A DNA stretch of 64,000 nucleotides, from positions 20,007-84,006 of the forward strand of contig NZ_LNDJ01000074.1 of assembly GCF_001444505.1 (NCBI RefSeq). Direction: 5' to 3'. The translations under genes and the position numbers were made by a program. Source of the stretch: Psychrobacter piscatorii. GTDB taxonomy: Bacteria > Pseudomonadota > Gammaproteobacteria > Pseudomonadales > Moraxellaceae. A model generated the notes under the pieces. It was not told the origin of the DNA. It searched no databases and worked only from the letters and a program-made list of their open reading frames with translations. Shown here piece after piece: positions 39,723-50,144 of this stretch (positions are counted from its first letter, which is position 1; each line of letters starts with the position of its first letter).

Positions 39723-41258
39723 ATGTGTGGAGTCATTGGAGTTGCAGCTCATGAGCCAGTCAATCAGATACTTTATGACGGCTTAACGATGCTACAGCAT
39801 CGCGGGCAAGATGCAGCGGGTATTGTCACTTTGCAAGATGGTCGACTTTACCTGCGCAAAGAAAATGGTATGGTACGTGACGTCTTTATGAATCGTCATA
39901 TGATGAAATTGGTCGGTAAATTTGGTATCGGCCACGTTCGTTATCCGACAGCGGGCACTTCTAGTAGCGCTGAAGCCCAGCCATTTTATGTTAACTCACC
40001 TTATGGTATCACGCTTGCGCATAATGGCAACTTGACCAATGCTGAGAGTTTGGCCAAATCTTTATATATCGAAGATCGTCGCCACCTCAATACCGATTCA
40101 GATTCTGAAGTGCTGCTGAACGTACTCGCACATGAGATGCAAAATCTAGGTAAGACGCATCCAACAGCCGATGACATCTTTGAAGCGGTAAAAGCCGTTT
40201 ATAGACGCTGTGAAGGGGCTTATGGTGTTGTGGCCTTGATTACTGGTCATGGATTACTAGCGTTCCGCGATCCAAACGGTATCCGTCCGCTTATCTTTGG
40301 TAAGCGCATGGCAGAAAACGGCGGCACCGAATATATGGTCGCCTCTGAATCAGTCGCATTGACAGGTTCTGGCTTTACGATCGTTCGTGATGTAAAACCA
40401 GGCGAAGCTATTTTTATTGATTTGAACCATAAGCTACATACGCATCAATGCGTAGCGCCAAAAGAATATACACCTTGTATCTTTGAGTATGTTTACTTTG
40501 CCCGTCCAGATTCTATTATGGATAATATCTCAGTTTATAAATCACGCCTACGTATGGGTGAAAAATTGGCTGACAAAATCCTTGCAGAGTGGGGCGAAGA
40601 TCATGACATTGACGTGGTCATCCCGATTCCAGATACGTCACGTACCTCAGCGATGGAGCTGGCGCTAAAAATGAACGTCAAGTACCGTGAAGGGTTTATG
40701 AAAAACCGCTATATCGGTCGTACGTTCATCATGCCAGGTCAACAGCAGCGCAAAAAGTCCGTTCGTCAAAAGCTAAGCGCGGTGCCATTAGAGTTTAAAG
40801 GTAAAAACGTGCTATTGGTTGATGATTCAATCGTTCGTGGTACGACGTGTCATGAGATCATTCAAATGGCGCGTGATGCAGGTGCTAATAAAGTGTTTTT
40901 TGCGAGTGCCGCGCCACCAGTCAAGTTTCCAAACGTATACGGCATTGACATGCCAGTGCGTACCGAGCTGATTGCTTCAGGCAATAGTGTTGAGGAAGTA
41001 CGTGAGATCATTGGTGCTGACCGTCTGATCTTCCAAGACCTAGATGATTTGATCGATGCCGTCAAGGATACCAAGCACAGCAGAGTCGAAGGGTTTGATT
41101 GTGCTGTATTTAATGGCTGCTACATTACTGGCCAGATCAATGAAGCGTATCTTGACCATCTGCAAGAGCAGCGTAATGATACGGCCAAGACTGGTAAAAA
41201 AGGCGTGCAGATAGTGGCTGATACCCCAGTCGATATGATGGGTGTTGAAGAGCTTTAA
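39723..41258 (+). CDS. purF: Amidophosphoribosyltransferase
   Basis: The first committed step of purine synthesis: PRPP and glutamine give phosphoribosylamine. The N-terminal nucleophile Cys2 is in [12 protein letters not shown], followed by [22 protein letters not shown] and NGNLTNA of the glutaminase domain. The PRPP-binding loop is [12 protein letters not shown] near residue 365. At 511 residues the length is normal. It is ended by a strong terminator and lies downstream of cvpA. Confidence 0.96.
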   Translation: MCGVIGVAAHEPVNQILYDGLTMLQHRGQDAAGIVTLQDGRLYLRKENGMVRDVFMNRHMMKLVGKFGIGHVRYPTAGTSSSAEAQPFYVNSPYGITLAHNGNLTNAESLAKSLYIEDRRHLNTDSDSEVLLNVLAHEMQNLGKTHPTADDIFEAVKAVYRRCEGAYGVVALITGHGLLAFRDPNGIRPLIFGKRMAENGGTEYMVASESVALTGSGFTIVRDVKPGEAIFIDLNHKLHTHQCVAPKEYTPCIFEYVYFARPDSIMDNISVYKSRLRMGEKLADKILAEWGEDHDIDVVIPIPDTSRTSAMELALKMNVKYREGFMKNRYIGRTFIMPGQQQRKKSVRQKLSAVPLEFKGKNVLLVDDSIVRGTTCHEIIQMARDAGANKVFFASAAPPVKFPNVYGIDMPVRTELIASGNSVEEVREIIGADRLIFQDLDDLIDAVKDTKHSRVEGFDCAVFNGCYITGQINEAYLDHLQEQRNDTAKTGKKGVQIVADTPVDMMGVEEL

Positions 41259-41290
41259 GCCAGATAGCAATAAATATATTGCTTGAAAAT

Positions 41291-41327
41291 AAAAAGCTGG
41301 ATTCTATTAAGAGTCCAGCTTTTTTTT
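41291..41327 (+). terminator. Terminator between purF and azlD
   Basis: AAAAAGCTGGATTCT pairs with AGAGTCCAGCTTTTT (one G-T wobble) around an ATTA loop, with T runs on the plus strand and A-rich DNA on the other side. It may serve both converging units. Confidence 0.9.
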
Positions 41328-41380
41328 GCCAAAAATACCAGTAAAATTAAAGCTGGGTGTTGGTATAAGATAGGCTGTTG

Positions 41381-41740
41381 TCAGATCAAAAAATTGGTAA
41401 ATATCCAGACAAAACCATTGATCGCGGCAATACCAACGACCATGCTGACCAATAGCTGGCGGCTAATATGGTAAATAAAGAGTACCAGTATAAGCGCACA
41501 AATCTGGGCCATTAACAGATGTAGCTCAGGATCACTCAAGGCAATATCCACTGGCAAGTTCTGATATGACAGACTGGTTAAGATAAGTAAGACCATCACT
41601 GACAACGGTAAGCTCTCATTCAGTCGATGTAGCCAAGGCGTATCTAAAACTTTTCTAGGGATTAATGCTGGTAACGCACGAGTGATGAACGTCACTGCCG
41701 CCATCGCAAGTGTTGCAAAAATAAGATAACTACTGGTCAT
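41381..41740 (-). CDS. azlD: AzlD family branched-chain amino acid exporter subunit
   Basis: A 119-residue protein with four hydrophobic segments and the AzlD element TFITRALPALIPRK near the N-terminus, then LPLSVMVLLILTSL. AzlD forms a two-component exporter with AzlC for branched-chain amino acids. GGAG precedes the ATG. The gene overlaps azlC by 11 bases, implying coupled translation. Confidence 0.88.
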   Translation of the reverse strand: MTSSYLIFATLAMAAVTFITRALPALIPRKVLDTPWLHRLNESLPLSVMVLLILTSLSYQNLPVDIALSDPELHLLMAQICALILVLFIYHISRQLLVSMVVGIAAINGFVWIFTNFLI

Positions 41741-42461
41741 AAGATTCTCCTATTTCATGACGCTGCATCCAAAATCCACGTACCAAAATCATCAGCATAC
41801 AGATAGTAATGGCGACTAGCAGCAACCAATCGCTGGTAAATAGCGAGGCAATGACTAAACCAATGACAGCAATACCAATCGGGAAGTAGCGCTGGATACT
41901 TTGAAATTGCTCATAAGCCAAAATTGCAAACAGACAAACCAAGGCAAAATCCAAATGTGGAATTAAGTCACTAAGCGTACTTCCAATCATCACGCCGATG
42001 GCACTCGCGAGCACCCACCAGCTTTGGTTAAATAAGCTAATAGGGAGTATGAGTGCTTGTCGTGCCTCGTTTGGCAAACTGGTCATGACTGAAAAGGTCT
42101 CGTCAGTCAGGGCAAATAAGCAATACGTTTTTGCCAGTTTATGTTTTGGTAGATATTGCAATAGTGGTATACCATAAAACACGTGGCGTAAATTAATAGC
42201 GGCGATATTGGTCGCGATGTTACCGATCGGCAGACCAGCGCTTAGCATTGGCAAACAAGCATATTGAGCCGCTCCAGCATAGAGCACAATGCTGAGCATA
42301 ACCGTTGCCCATACAGGAATACCAGCAACTTGTGCCAGTACACCAAAGGCAATACCAGCAGGCAGATATCCCATGGCAACGGGCAAGCTTTTTTTGAAGC
42401 CCTCAGCCCAATCGTGAGTGCGTTCTTGTTGATGACTGAGTTCGTTTGAATGAGTGGTCAC
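41730..42461 (-). CDS. azlC: AzlC family branched-chain amino acid permease
   Basis: A 243-residue membrane protein with the AzlC signature GYLPAGIAFGVLAQVAGIP, and AGAAQYACLPMLSAGLP, INLRHVFYG and DETFSVM. It works with AzlD in amino acid export. The frame opens with GTG at 42461, with TAGGA about nine bases upstream; the ATG at 42463 is in another frame. It overlaps azlD. Confidence 0.9.
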   Translation of the reverse strand: MTTHSNELSHQQERTHDWAEGFKKSLPVAMGYLPAGIAFGVLAQVAGIPVWATVMLSIVLYAGAAQYACLPMLSAGLPIGNIATNIAAINLRHVFYGIPLLQYLPKHKLAKTYCLFALTDETFSVMTSLPNEARQALILPISLFNQSWWVLASAIGVMIGSTLSDLIPHLDFALVCLFAILAYEQFQSIQRYFPIGIAVIGLVIASLFTSDWLLLVAITICMLMILVRGFWMQRHEIGESYDQ

Positions 42462-42602
42462 ATGGCATCCTAAATTTTCTTACACTGTTTTTATAAACGG
42501 ATTGTTTTACACTTAAAAATAAACACTGTATTGCGTCAAAACGGTATGTGATGGCTGTATGATAAATGACTGCGTGATCATTGGCTGTACAATAAAAAGT
42601 GT

Positions 42603-44012
42603 TTAAGCCTCTGGCTGTAGCCTCTCATAACTACCTGATTGATGAGCACGAAACAAAAATCCGCCTAAGATAATTAGCCTCAATAGCAGTAAGCACCATA
42701 CACTCAGCCAAATACCGGTCATATCCCATTGCTGATAAAGCAGCCAGCTCAACGGAAAGAAAATAGCAGCTAGTATCAGTGCAGCATTACGAATCACATT
42801 GCCTGCTGTCAAACCAAAAAATATACCATCTAACCAGTAGGCTCCAACACCCACGAGGGGTAACAATACGGCATATAGGTGGTACTCATAGGCGAGGGCA
42901 AACACCGATTCAATATTGGTCATAAAATCTAGATAACTTGGCATAGCAAGCCACCAGATAGCGCTCAGCAGGATTGCTAGGCCATAACTGACAATGCCCG
43001 TGCGTTTTATGATCATCAAAAAACGTGGCCAGTCACGCCGACCAACAGCTTGTCCGCTCAAGGTCTCAGCAGAGACAGCAACGCCATCAAGTGCAAAAGC
43101 TGAGATGCTCAATACCTGTAGTAAAATGGCATTGGCGGCCAATATCACATCGCCACTTTGAGACGATAGCCGAGTAATCCAAGCAAAACTGAGCGTTAAA
43201 ATAAGAGTACGGACAAAAATATCTTTATTTAAAGAAAATAGCCTAAGCATTTTATTTTTTGTAAAATGCTGCTTATCTGCTCTGAGTAAAGCTGTCCATG
43301 ATACCTTTAAGTGATGGCGGCTTAGTGATAACGCTAGTAACACACCTAACCAAAACGCAATGGTCGTACCCAATGCCACACCAACCAAGCCCATATTCAT
43401 AATGAACACAAAAAATAAAGTCAGAACGATATTGATCAGAGCAATAAATCCCTGCTGATACAGCATATATCGTGTCTTGCCTTGCCCTGCAAACCAACCT
43501 ATAAAGGCAAAGTTCATCAGCTCAGCGATCACTCCCCAAAACCGGACATCCAAATAGGTTTTTGCAGCGCGACCACTTTCAGGATTGGCTGATAACACTT
43601 GTAACCCAACATCGATCAGCCAAGGTTTTGCGAGTAGCAAAATGCCACCAATGATGAACGCCAACAACAAAGCGCGTTGTAAAATAGAGAGTAGCGGTGA
43701 CGCTGTTGTCGCAGTGCTCCCATTGTTATCAGCATGATTGGTCAGCTGTCCTAAAGCTTGCGCGGATAGACCAGAGGAGGCGTATTGTAAAAAGTTAAAG
43801 CTAACGAGCAACAAGGACAATAGCTGTATTGCCAAACCCATGCCAGCCAGTTTGGCCGTCTCATTCATATTACCGACAATCGCTGTGTCGATCACACTTT
43901 GCAAGGGCATGGCGAGATTGGCGAGTAGTACAGGTAGGGCAATGGCAATGATACGCTTATAGCTGGTATCCATAGGCGGCATGACGTTGGATGCTGAGGT
44001 ATTGGCTGGCAT
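42603..44012 (-). CDS. MATE family efflux transporter (DinF-like)
   Basis: A 469-residue multidrug/Na+ or H+ antiporter of the MATE superfamily with 12 hydrophobic segments. The N-terminal motif is ALPVLLANLAMPLQSVIDTA, followed by NMNETAKLAGMGLA. The DinF branch is suggested by the WLDGIFFGLT segment. I place the start at 44012 (MPANTSASN); the frame is open to 44144, but that stretch is Cys- and Leu-rich and not family-like. The start lacks a clear ribosome binding site. Confidence 0.86.
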   Translation of the reverse strand: MPANTSASNVMPPMDTSYKRIIAIALPVLLANLAMPLQSVIDTAIVGNMNETAKLAGMGLAIQLLSLLLVSFNFLQYASSGLSAQALGQLTNHADNNGSTATTASPLLSILQRALLLAFIIGGILLLAKPWLIDVGLQVLSANPESGRAAKTYLDVRFWGVIAELMNFAFIGWFAGQGKTRYMLYQQGFIALINIVLTLFFVFIMNMGLVGVALGTTIAFWLGVLLALSLSRHHLKVSWTALLRADKQHFTKNKMLRLFSLNKDIFVRTLILTLSFAWITRLSSQSGDVILAANAILLQVLSISAFALDGVAVSAETLSGQAVGRRDWPRFLMIIKRTGIVSYGLAILLSAIWWLAMPSYLDFMTNIESVFALAYEYHLYAVLLPLVGVGAYWLDGIFFGLTAGNVIRNAALILAAIFFPLSWLLYQQWDMTGIWLSVWCLLLLRLIILGGFLFRAHQSGSYERLQPEA

Positions 44013-44116
44013 TGGTGGCTCGTTTATACTGAGAAGATAAAGAGGGCAATATATTATTTGGTTTTGGCAAAGCAGCAATGCAACGCATTTGATAAGTGAG
44101 GCAAAATTGCTATAAA

Positions 44117-44161
44117 GACAAAAGCACCTAGACTCATTATTCATAAGTCAGGTGCTCTTGT
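44117..44161 (-). terminator. Terminator after secF
   Basis: Read on the minus strand, AGCACCTGACT pairs with AGTCTAGGTGCT (one bulge) around an 11-base loop, followed by TTTTG. It lies about 90 bases after the secF stop. Confidence 0.65.
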
Positions 44162-44246
44162 CGAAACATTATTACTATTTCATCAGCGATAATACAAAGG
44201 CTAACCGTACGCTACATAAGTGTACTACGTCCTCTAATATACCTTA

Positions 44247-45509
44247 CTAGACGTTGTCTTGCTCAAACATTTTTGGATCATTAAAAGTGACAATCTCTTC
44301 TTCAAACTCTGGCTTCACTTTTACGATAAAATCATCGCGTGATAGACCCATGCGTAATGGAATCGAGCTTGCAATATAAGTCGATGAGTAAGTACCTGCA
44401 AGTAGACCAATAAATAGCGCGACTGAGAACCAGTATAATCCTTCACCGCCTAGGAACAACATGGCCAATACGACCAATAGGACCGTTGAGATGGTCATGA
44501 TGGTACGGCGTAGGGTTTCAGTCAAAGACAAGTCAATCGTCTGCTCTGGGGTAATACCACGGACACGGCGGAAGTTTTCGCGGATACGGTCATAAACAAC
44601 AATCGTATCGTTCAATGAATAACCAATCAACGCCAATACAGCAGCTAATACCGTTAAGTCAAAAGGGAAGCCAAATAGCGCAAATACACCAATGGTCACC
44701 ACTGCATCGTGAAATAGCGATAATACGGCACCTAACGATAGTTTGAACTGGAAACGTAAGGCAACATAACCAAGCATAGATACTAATGCTAGCACGAGTG
44801 CCATGACTGAGTTGAGGTAAATCTCATTACCCACTTGGCTACCAATGATATTAACGTTGCTGATAGTGGCGGTATTGTTAGGTAATGCTAATGCTTGAGT
44901 TAGGTCAGTATTCAGCCCATCAACGTTATCAGACTGGGGCGGTAGTCGTACCAGTAGCTCTTCACGTGTACCGAGATATTGAACGACAGCATCATCAAAA
45001 CCATTGTCTGCCAGTGCTTGTACCACGGCAACTTGCTCAACAGGCTGCTCATAACGAATGTCCGCTGAGACACCACCAGTAAAATCAAGACCCAAGTTCA
45101 GACCGTTGACTGCAATAGCAATGATACTACCGATCACCATAAATAAAGATAGCAGCGCCATTGGCTTTTCTATCTTCATAAAGGGAATGATACGCTGATT
45201 ACCAACGGCTTTGATACCGCCCTCAGCCATGGCTGCGGCATCATCAGCCGCGTCACTTGCTGCTAGGTTAGGATCAACAGCAGTAGAGAGTGCTTGATTG
45301 TCTGTACCAGCTTGGCCTTTACCACCACGGCGGCCACTACTTTTGCCAGATTTGGTGGTAGTTGGGTTATTGGTTTTGGTATTGCTACCTTTCCCATCAC
45401 GGCGTGGTTTTTTGCGGCGGCGCGTGCTTGCATTGGTCGCATCACCATTTGAGCCATTTTGATCAGGATTTTTCTGCTGTTCTAAAGGGTTATTATTTTC
45501 GATCGCCAT
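44247..45509 (-). CDS. secF: Protein translocase subunit SecF, extended
   Basis: An RND-family partner of SecD that uses the proton gradient to help proteins leave the Sec channel on the periplasmic side. The SecF core starts near residue 105 (IPFMKIEKPMALLS) and has GLNLGLDFTGGVSADIRYE, six membrane segments, and the late motif LIGYSLNDTIVVYDRIRENFR. The first 100 residues are an unusual Asn/Lys/Arg/Ser-rich cytoplasmic extension (with RRRKKPRRDGKG and SSGRRGGKGQ), making 420 residues instead of about 310. AGGAG precedes the ATG. It lies 9 bases after secD. Confidence 0.94.
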   Translation of the reverse strand: MAIENNNPLEQQKNPDQNGSNGDATNASTRRRKKPRRDGKGSNTKTNNPTTTKSGKSSGRRGGKGQAGTDNQALSTAVDPNLAASDAADDAAAMAEGGIKAVGNQRIIPFMKIEKPMALLSLFMVIGSIIAIAVNGLNLGLDFTGGVSADIRYEQPVEQVAVVQALADNGFDDAVVQYLGTREELLVRLPPQSDNVDGLNTDLTQALALPNNTATISNVNIIGSQVGNEIYLNSVMALVLALVSMLGYVALRFQFKLSLGAVLSLFHDAVVTIGVFALFGFPFDLTVLAAVLALIGYSLNDTIVVYDRIRENFRRVRGITPEQTIDLSLTETLRRTIMTISTVLLVVLAMLFLGGEGLYWFSVALFIGLLAGTYSSTYIASSIPLRMGLSRDDFIVKVKPEFEEEIVTFNDPKMFEQDNV

Positions 45510-45518
45510 AGTGTTCTC

Positions 45519-47396
45519 CTAACCGATGCTCAGACTTTTGATTGATTTACGCTTACCATAAGCAATTTGTACCAGTGCACGCGTCACCAAAATAGCGGTG
45601 AACAGTGAGCTGACAATACCAATAGCTAGCGTAACCGCAAAGCCTTTAATCGGACCCGTACCAATCGCAAATAGGATAAACGCGACCAATAGCGTTGTGA
45701 TGTTGGCATCAAAAATACTACTAAACGCCCGATCAAAACCTGCCACGATGGCGGATTTTGGCCGTACACCATTGGCAATCTCTTCTCGTATCCTCTCGAA
45801 GATCAGTACGTTGGCATCAACCGCCATACCAATGGTCAAGACGATACCAGCAATACCAGGTAGCGTCAGTGACGAACCCAAAATTGACATAATCGCAATA
45901 ATGATAATAACGTTCACTGCCAATGCCACGTTGGCAATCACACCGAACAGGCGATAGAAAATAATCATAAATGCAAAGACTAATAGATAGCCAACCTGCG
46001 TAGAGAATAGGCCTTTATCGATATTTTCTTGACCCAATGATGGGCCAATGGTGCGTTCTTCTACAAAGTACATCGGTGCGGCAAGTGCACCTGAGCGCAG
46101 TAGTAGCGCAAGCTCAGCGGCCTCAGCTGTGCTATCAAGACCAGTAATACGGAATGATGAACCCAGTACTGCTTGAATATTGGCACGGTTAATGACCTTG
46201 GTTTCAGCATAAGGCGTACGTACTTCAGTCGTCTCACCAGTCGCTGGATCTTCTTCGTAAGTGATTCTTTGCTTGTTTTCAATGAACAATACAGCCATCT
46301 GTTTGCCAACAGCGGTGCGAGTGGCGTTTTGCATGAGCTTGCCGCCTGCACTGTCCAAGGTAATGCTTACTTCCGGTAGACCACTTTCATCTAGGCCAGT
46401 CTGTGCATTGGTCACTTTATCGCCCGTGACGATCGCTTGGCGATCTAGCAATACTGGTGGACCATCGAGTGTCTCAAATGGGAATGCTTCAGTACCTGCT
46501 GGAGGGATACCGCCTGTGTAGGTATCAGCGTCTTCTGCCACCATACGGAACTCAAGGTTGGCAGTACGACCAAGAACACGTTTCGCTTCAGCAGTGTCTT
46601 GTACACCGGGTAGCTCGACCACGATACGGCTGGACCCTTGAGATTGTACCAATGCTTCTGTCACACCCAGCTCGGCAATACGGTTACGCAAGGTTGTCAA
46701 GTTTTGATTGACCGCGTAACTATTGATTTCGTCAAGCGTGGCATCGTTGTATGACAATACCAATGCAGGACCTTGATCATCAATAGAAGACTGCAAATTG
46801 AAGGTATTGCTCATGGAGCCTTGCAAAATGTTTTGTGCACGATTACGGGTATCTGTATCAGCAAAATGTAGTACAACGCCGCGGTCTTCGGTTTTTATAC
46901 CTTTAATCGCCACTCGCTCAGCACGTAACTCGCGTCGCATATCACGACTGGCGCTGTTCAAGCGCTGTTCAAGCGCCTTGTCCATATCGACTTCTAGTAC
47001 AAAACGTACACCACCGCGTAAATCAAGGCCAAGTTTCATCGGTTTGGCACCGATATCACGCAGCCACTGCGGGGTCGTTTGTGCTAAGTTGAGAGCGACC
47101 ACATAGTCCTCACCCAAGTTTTGACGTAGTACTTCTTGCGCTTTTAGCTGATCGACTGGGTTGTTAAGACGTACCAGTGCACTGTTGCCCTCAAACGTAC
47201 CATTATGATTCTCTAGACCCGCCTCTTCGAGCAAGCTTTGAGACTGGGTCAAGATACCTTCAGACAATTGCGTACCGGCTGCTGCGCTCGTAATCTGCAC
47301 GGCAGGTTCGTCAGGGTATAAGTTAGGAGCAGCATATAGACCGGCAATGATGAGCACGACGGCAATAAGTAAGTATTTCCAAGCGGGATATTGCAT
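45519..47396 (-). CDS. secD: Protein translocase subunit SecD
   Basis: A 625-residue RND-family component of the SecDF-YajC complex. It has the N-terminal membrane segment, GLDLRGGVRFVLEVDMD, a large periplasmic head, and five further C-terminal segments with GIVLTIGMAVDANVLIFERIR carrying the proton-path Asp. I start at 47396 (MQYPAWKYLL), with AAAGAAGTG upstream; the frame runs to 47441. secF follows directly, and yajC lies 376 bases upstream behind a hairpin. Confidence 0.95.
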   Translation of the reverse strand: MQYPAWKYLLIAVVLIIAGLYAAPNLYPDEPAVQITSAAAGTQLSEGILTQSQSLLEEAGLENHNGTFEGNSALVRLNNPVDQLKAQEVLRQNLGEDYVVALNLAQTTPQWLRDIGAKPMKLGLDLRGGVRFVLEVDMDKALEQRLNSASRDMRRELRAERVAIKGIKTEDRGVVLHFADTDTRNRAQNILQGSMSNTFNLQSSIDDQGPALVLSYNDATLDEINSYAVNQNLTTLRNRIAELGVTEALVQSQGSSRIVVELPGVQDTAEAKRVLGRTANLEFRMVAEDADTYTGGIPPAGTEAFPFETLDGPPVLLDRQAIVTGDKVTNAQTGLDESGLPEVSITLDSAGGKLMQNATRTAVGKQMAVLFIENKQRITYEEDPATGETTEVRTPYAETKVINRANIQAVLGSSFRITGLDSTAEAAELALLLRSGALAAPMYFVEERTIGPSLGQENIDKGLFSTQVGYLLVFAFMIIFYRLFGVIANVALAVNVIIIIAIMSILGSSLTLPGIAGIVLTIGMAVDANVLIFERIREEIANGVRPKSAIVAGFDRAFSSIFDANITTLLVAFILFAIGTGPIKGFAVTLAIGIVSSLFTAILVTRALVQIAYGKRKSIKSLSIG

Positions 47397-47649
47397 AATC
47401 ACTTCTTTAAGTTGATAAACGACTGGCGACGTGAGCCACAAGTTAGCAGATGGGAAGTTAGCGACAGCAATGGTCGACTGCCATATTGAGCAGGCTCCAT
47501 TGCGATCATCCGCGGTGATAGTAAAACATAAAACAGTAAAGCAAATAATACAGACGTATCTTTACCCAGTCACCAAAAATATCATTGGTGAAACAGGCAA
47601 AGTCAATATATCTACAGGCTAGGCTAGCTTATATAGATGCCGTACCTTA

Positions 47650-47679
47650 CTACCTTAATAGCGACTACCTTAATAGCGA
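47650..47679. repeat. Perfect 15-bp tandem duplication
   Basis: CTACCTTAATAGCGA occurs at 47650-47664 and again at 47665-47679, in the yajC-secD gap. Confidence 0.95.
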
Positions 47680-47681
47680 AA

Positions 47682-47708
47682 AATGACCGTAAATGATATA
47701 CGGTCATT
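47682..47708 (-). terminator. Hairpin between yajC and secD, possible attenuator
   Basis: AATGACCGT and ACGGTCATT form a perfect 9-bp stem around a nine-base loop. On the minus strand it is followed by TTTTCGC, a short T run, so partial termination after yajC is possible. The rest of the 47397-47772 gap holds no gene. Confidence 0.55.
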
Positions 47709-47772
47709 ATTTGGTCATTGCACCCAGTGGTGATACGACCATTAAATTACTACCGATAAAGCTCAGTAACAA

Positions 47773-48051
47773 TTAAACGCTTTCGATTGTGCCAGCAGGC
47801 AATACTGAAATAACAGAAGCACGTTGTACTTTTACGTCAGTATTGTTGTTTAAGCTTACGACGGCGTAATCGCCTTCTATCGCTTTAATACGACCCATCA
47901 AGCCACCAGCAAAGATGATTTCGTTGCCAGCAGTCAATGCATTGACCATTGCACGGTGCTCTTTGGTACGTTTAGACTGTGGACGGATAACCAAAAAGTA
48001 AAAAATGGCAAAAAAGGCAACAGGCAATATAAGTTGACCGAACTGTTCCAT
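47773..48051 (-). CDS. yajC: Preprotein translocase subunit YajC
   Basis: A 92-residue single-span inner-membrane accessory of SecDF. The membrane segment is LILPVAFFAIFYFLVIRPQS, directly followed by the conserved KRTKEHRAMVNAL and GNEIIFAGGLMGRI. GAGAGA precedes the ATG. No tgt gene is upstream, unlike many gammaproteobacteria. Confidence 0.93.
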   Translation of the reverse strand: MEQFGQLILPVAFFAIFYFLVIRPQSKRTKEHRAMVNALTAGNEIIFAGGLMGRIKAIEGDYAVVSLNNNTDVKVQRASVISVLPAGTIESV

Positions 48052-48479
48052 ATTTCTCTCTCAATAAAGGGTAGGTAAAAATAAAATTAGACGCATAGTA
48101 ACAAAAAATCCCAGACTTGGTAACTGTTAATCATAGGCTGAGCGTGTTTTTGTTGATGTAATGGCAGAGAATAAGCCACCGGATAGCAGGATAATATTTT
48201 TGCTATATCAAATATATGATGCCAAAATGATCAATATCATATGCCATTGAGCCAAATAATATTGAGGCAATACCAAACAATAAAAGTCATCAAAAAATAA
48301 AAACTTAAAAATAGTGACTTATTGTGAAAAGATATCATCAATGCTACTATCAAATGGCAATGACTGCCTGCATTTAGTATGCTATTTATCGAAGCACTAT
48401 TTTAGCTTTGAGACGGTGTCTAAATCAGCATTGAGCCGTTATGACTATTGATCAGTAGATATCTGATATCAACTCGATA
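48052..48479. other. AT-rich divergent gap, yajC / DUF21 gene
   Basis: A stretch of 428 bases without a supportable gene. It is rich in A and T and presumably holds the promoters of the two diverging genes. I see no strong hairpin or repeat in it. Confidence 0.5.
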
Positions 48480-49847
48480 ATGTATATGATTGGCTCGTTA
48501 TATCATCTTCCTTTTTCTCTTTTTAGGTTACCCAACTTGTTCACCACTTTTATGTTTGTACCTCGTTTATGTCGTCCGCGTGCTCATCGTGAAGACGCAT
48601 CTGCAGAGCCTCCCCCGAGAATGACGATTAATTCTCGATTTGGTTATACCTTCTTTGCCGTGCTTTGTGCGTTGGCGCTGATGTTGCCGCATTCTGTGTG
48701 GGCGGCGGGTGCTGCATCGCCAACCGCTGTGGCAGCCGCACCAACTGCCCTAAACGTGGGACTATTGATATTTTTTGTGGCTGTTGCTATCGGTATCTCA
48801 TTTGTGTGCTCTTTATCAGAGGCCGCATTACTGAGCATGACACCATCCTATATTGCAGATGTACAAGAAACCAATCCCAAAAAAGCGGATATGCTAAAGA
48901 GCCTAAAGGTCGACAATATCGATCAATCACTGGCAGCTATCTTGACCTTGAATACCGTTGCTCACACGTTGGGTTCTATCGGAGCGGGTGCCCAAGCCAC
49001 CATTGTATTTGGTAGCGCATGGTTTGGATTGTTCTCAGCCATTATGACACTGGCTATTTTGTTCCTGTCTGAGATTATTCCAAAAACACTAGGCACTGTC
49101 TATTGGCGTCAGCTAAGTGGTATGGTGGCGTACTTTGTCCGCGGTATCATTATGATTTTATACCCACTTATTTGGGTATCAGAGCGTTTGACGAAGTTAT
49201 TAGTACGCGGTAAAGAACCGCAAACGTTCAGCCGTCGTGAGTTTGCAGCCCTTGCTAGCATCGGTGAAGAATCGGGTCAAATCGATCCACTAGAGTCGCG
49301 CATCATTCGCAATCTACTAGCATTCGGCGCGATCAAAGTTGAAGACATCATGACGCCGCGCTCAGTGATGCTCGCATTTGAAGAAAACAAAACAGTGGCT
49401 GAGTTATTGGTTGATCGTCCAAAGCTCACGTTTTCTCGATTGCCCATTTATGATGGTGATCTAGATAACATTACTGGTTTTGTTTTAAAAACTGACATGC
49501 TATTGGCAAAAGTCAACCATGCCACGCACAAGCCTTTGACGCAGTTCAAAAGAGACATCACGTTTGTATTCTCTAAAATGAAACTGTTTGATCTGTTGGA
49601 GCTTATGCTAAAAAATCGTATTCATATCGCAATTACCGTTGGCGAATATGGTGAAGTCAAAGGGTTGGTCACATTAGAAGATGTATTTGAGACATTATTA
49701 GGTCTTGAGATTGTCGATGAAATAGATCGCGTGGAAGACATGCAAGCTTTGGCTCGACAAATGATGGACAGACGGGTTGAGCGTTTGGGTATGAAACTCA
49801 GTGATGATGAGCAGTATGAAGATAGCAATAGTGAAAACAAATTCTAG
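48480..49847 (+). CDS. DUF21 (CNNM) and CBS domain membrane protein
   Basis: A hemolysin C / CorC-related protein. The DUF21 domain has about four membrane segments, with SLSEAALLSMTPSYI, ILTLNTVAHTLGSIGAGAQA and LSEIIPKTLGTVYW. Two CBS domains follow, with VEDIMTPRSVM and VKGLVTLEDVFETLLG. There is no CorC_HlyC tail. Relatives influence Mg2+/Co2+ homeostasis. The start is uncertain: the longest frame begins at 48480, but ATG 48621 begins a good signal-like segment (FAVLCALALMLPHSVWAAG). Neither has a clear ribosome binding site. Confidence 0.85.
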   Translation: MYMIGSLYHLPFSLFRLPNLFTTFMFVPRLCRPRAHREDASAEPPPRMTINSRFGYTFFAVLCALALMLPHSVWAAGAASPTAVAAAPTALNVGLLIFFVAVAIGISFVCSLSEAALLSMTPSYIADVQETNPKKADMLKSLKVDNIDQSLAAILTLNTVAHTLGSIGAGAQATIVFGSAWFGLFSAIMTLAILFLSEIIPKTLGTVYWRQLSGMVAYFVRGIIMILYPLIWVSERLTKLLVRGKEPQTFSRREFAALASIGEESGQIDPLESRIIRNLLAFGAIKVEDIMTPRSVMLAFEENKTVAELLVDRPKLTFSRLPIYDGDLDNITGFVLKTDMLLAKVNHATHKPLTQFKRDITFVFSKMKLFDLLELMLKNRIHIAITVGEYGEVKGLVTLEDVFETLLGLEIVDEIDRVEDMQALARQMMDRRVERLGMKLSDDEQYEDSNSENKF

Positions 49848-50144
49848 CGTTATCGATTGATTGAGTGCTATTGCTATTATCACGACCAAAGTTGTTGAAA
49901 TCAGAGGATATAATAACCTTCGATTCAAAGAACGGCTTTTGTGAGCATCCTGTGCTTTTATATTCGCAATAATTACACAGGGTGTCACACGGCTGTGAGA
50001 ATTCAATGATAGGCTCGGCCTATTATATGAGTACGCTTATACCAATATATACTGCTAAACTAGATGTTATAAAAACGCTCACTGTCAATATATGACAACA
50101 ACCAATATATGACAATAACGAAAGTAGCATCGCTAAGGACTATC

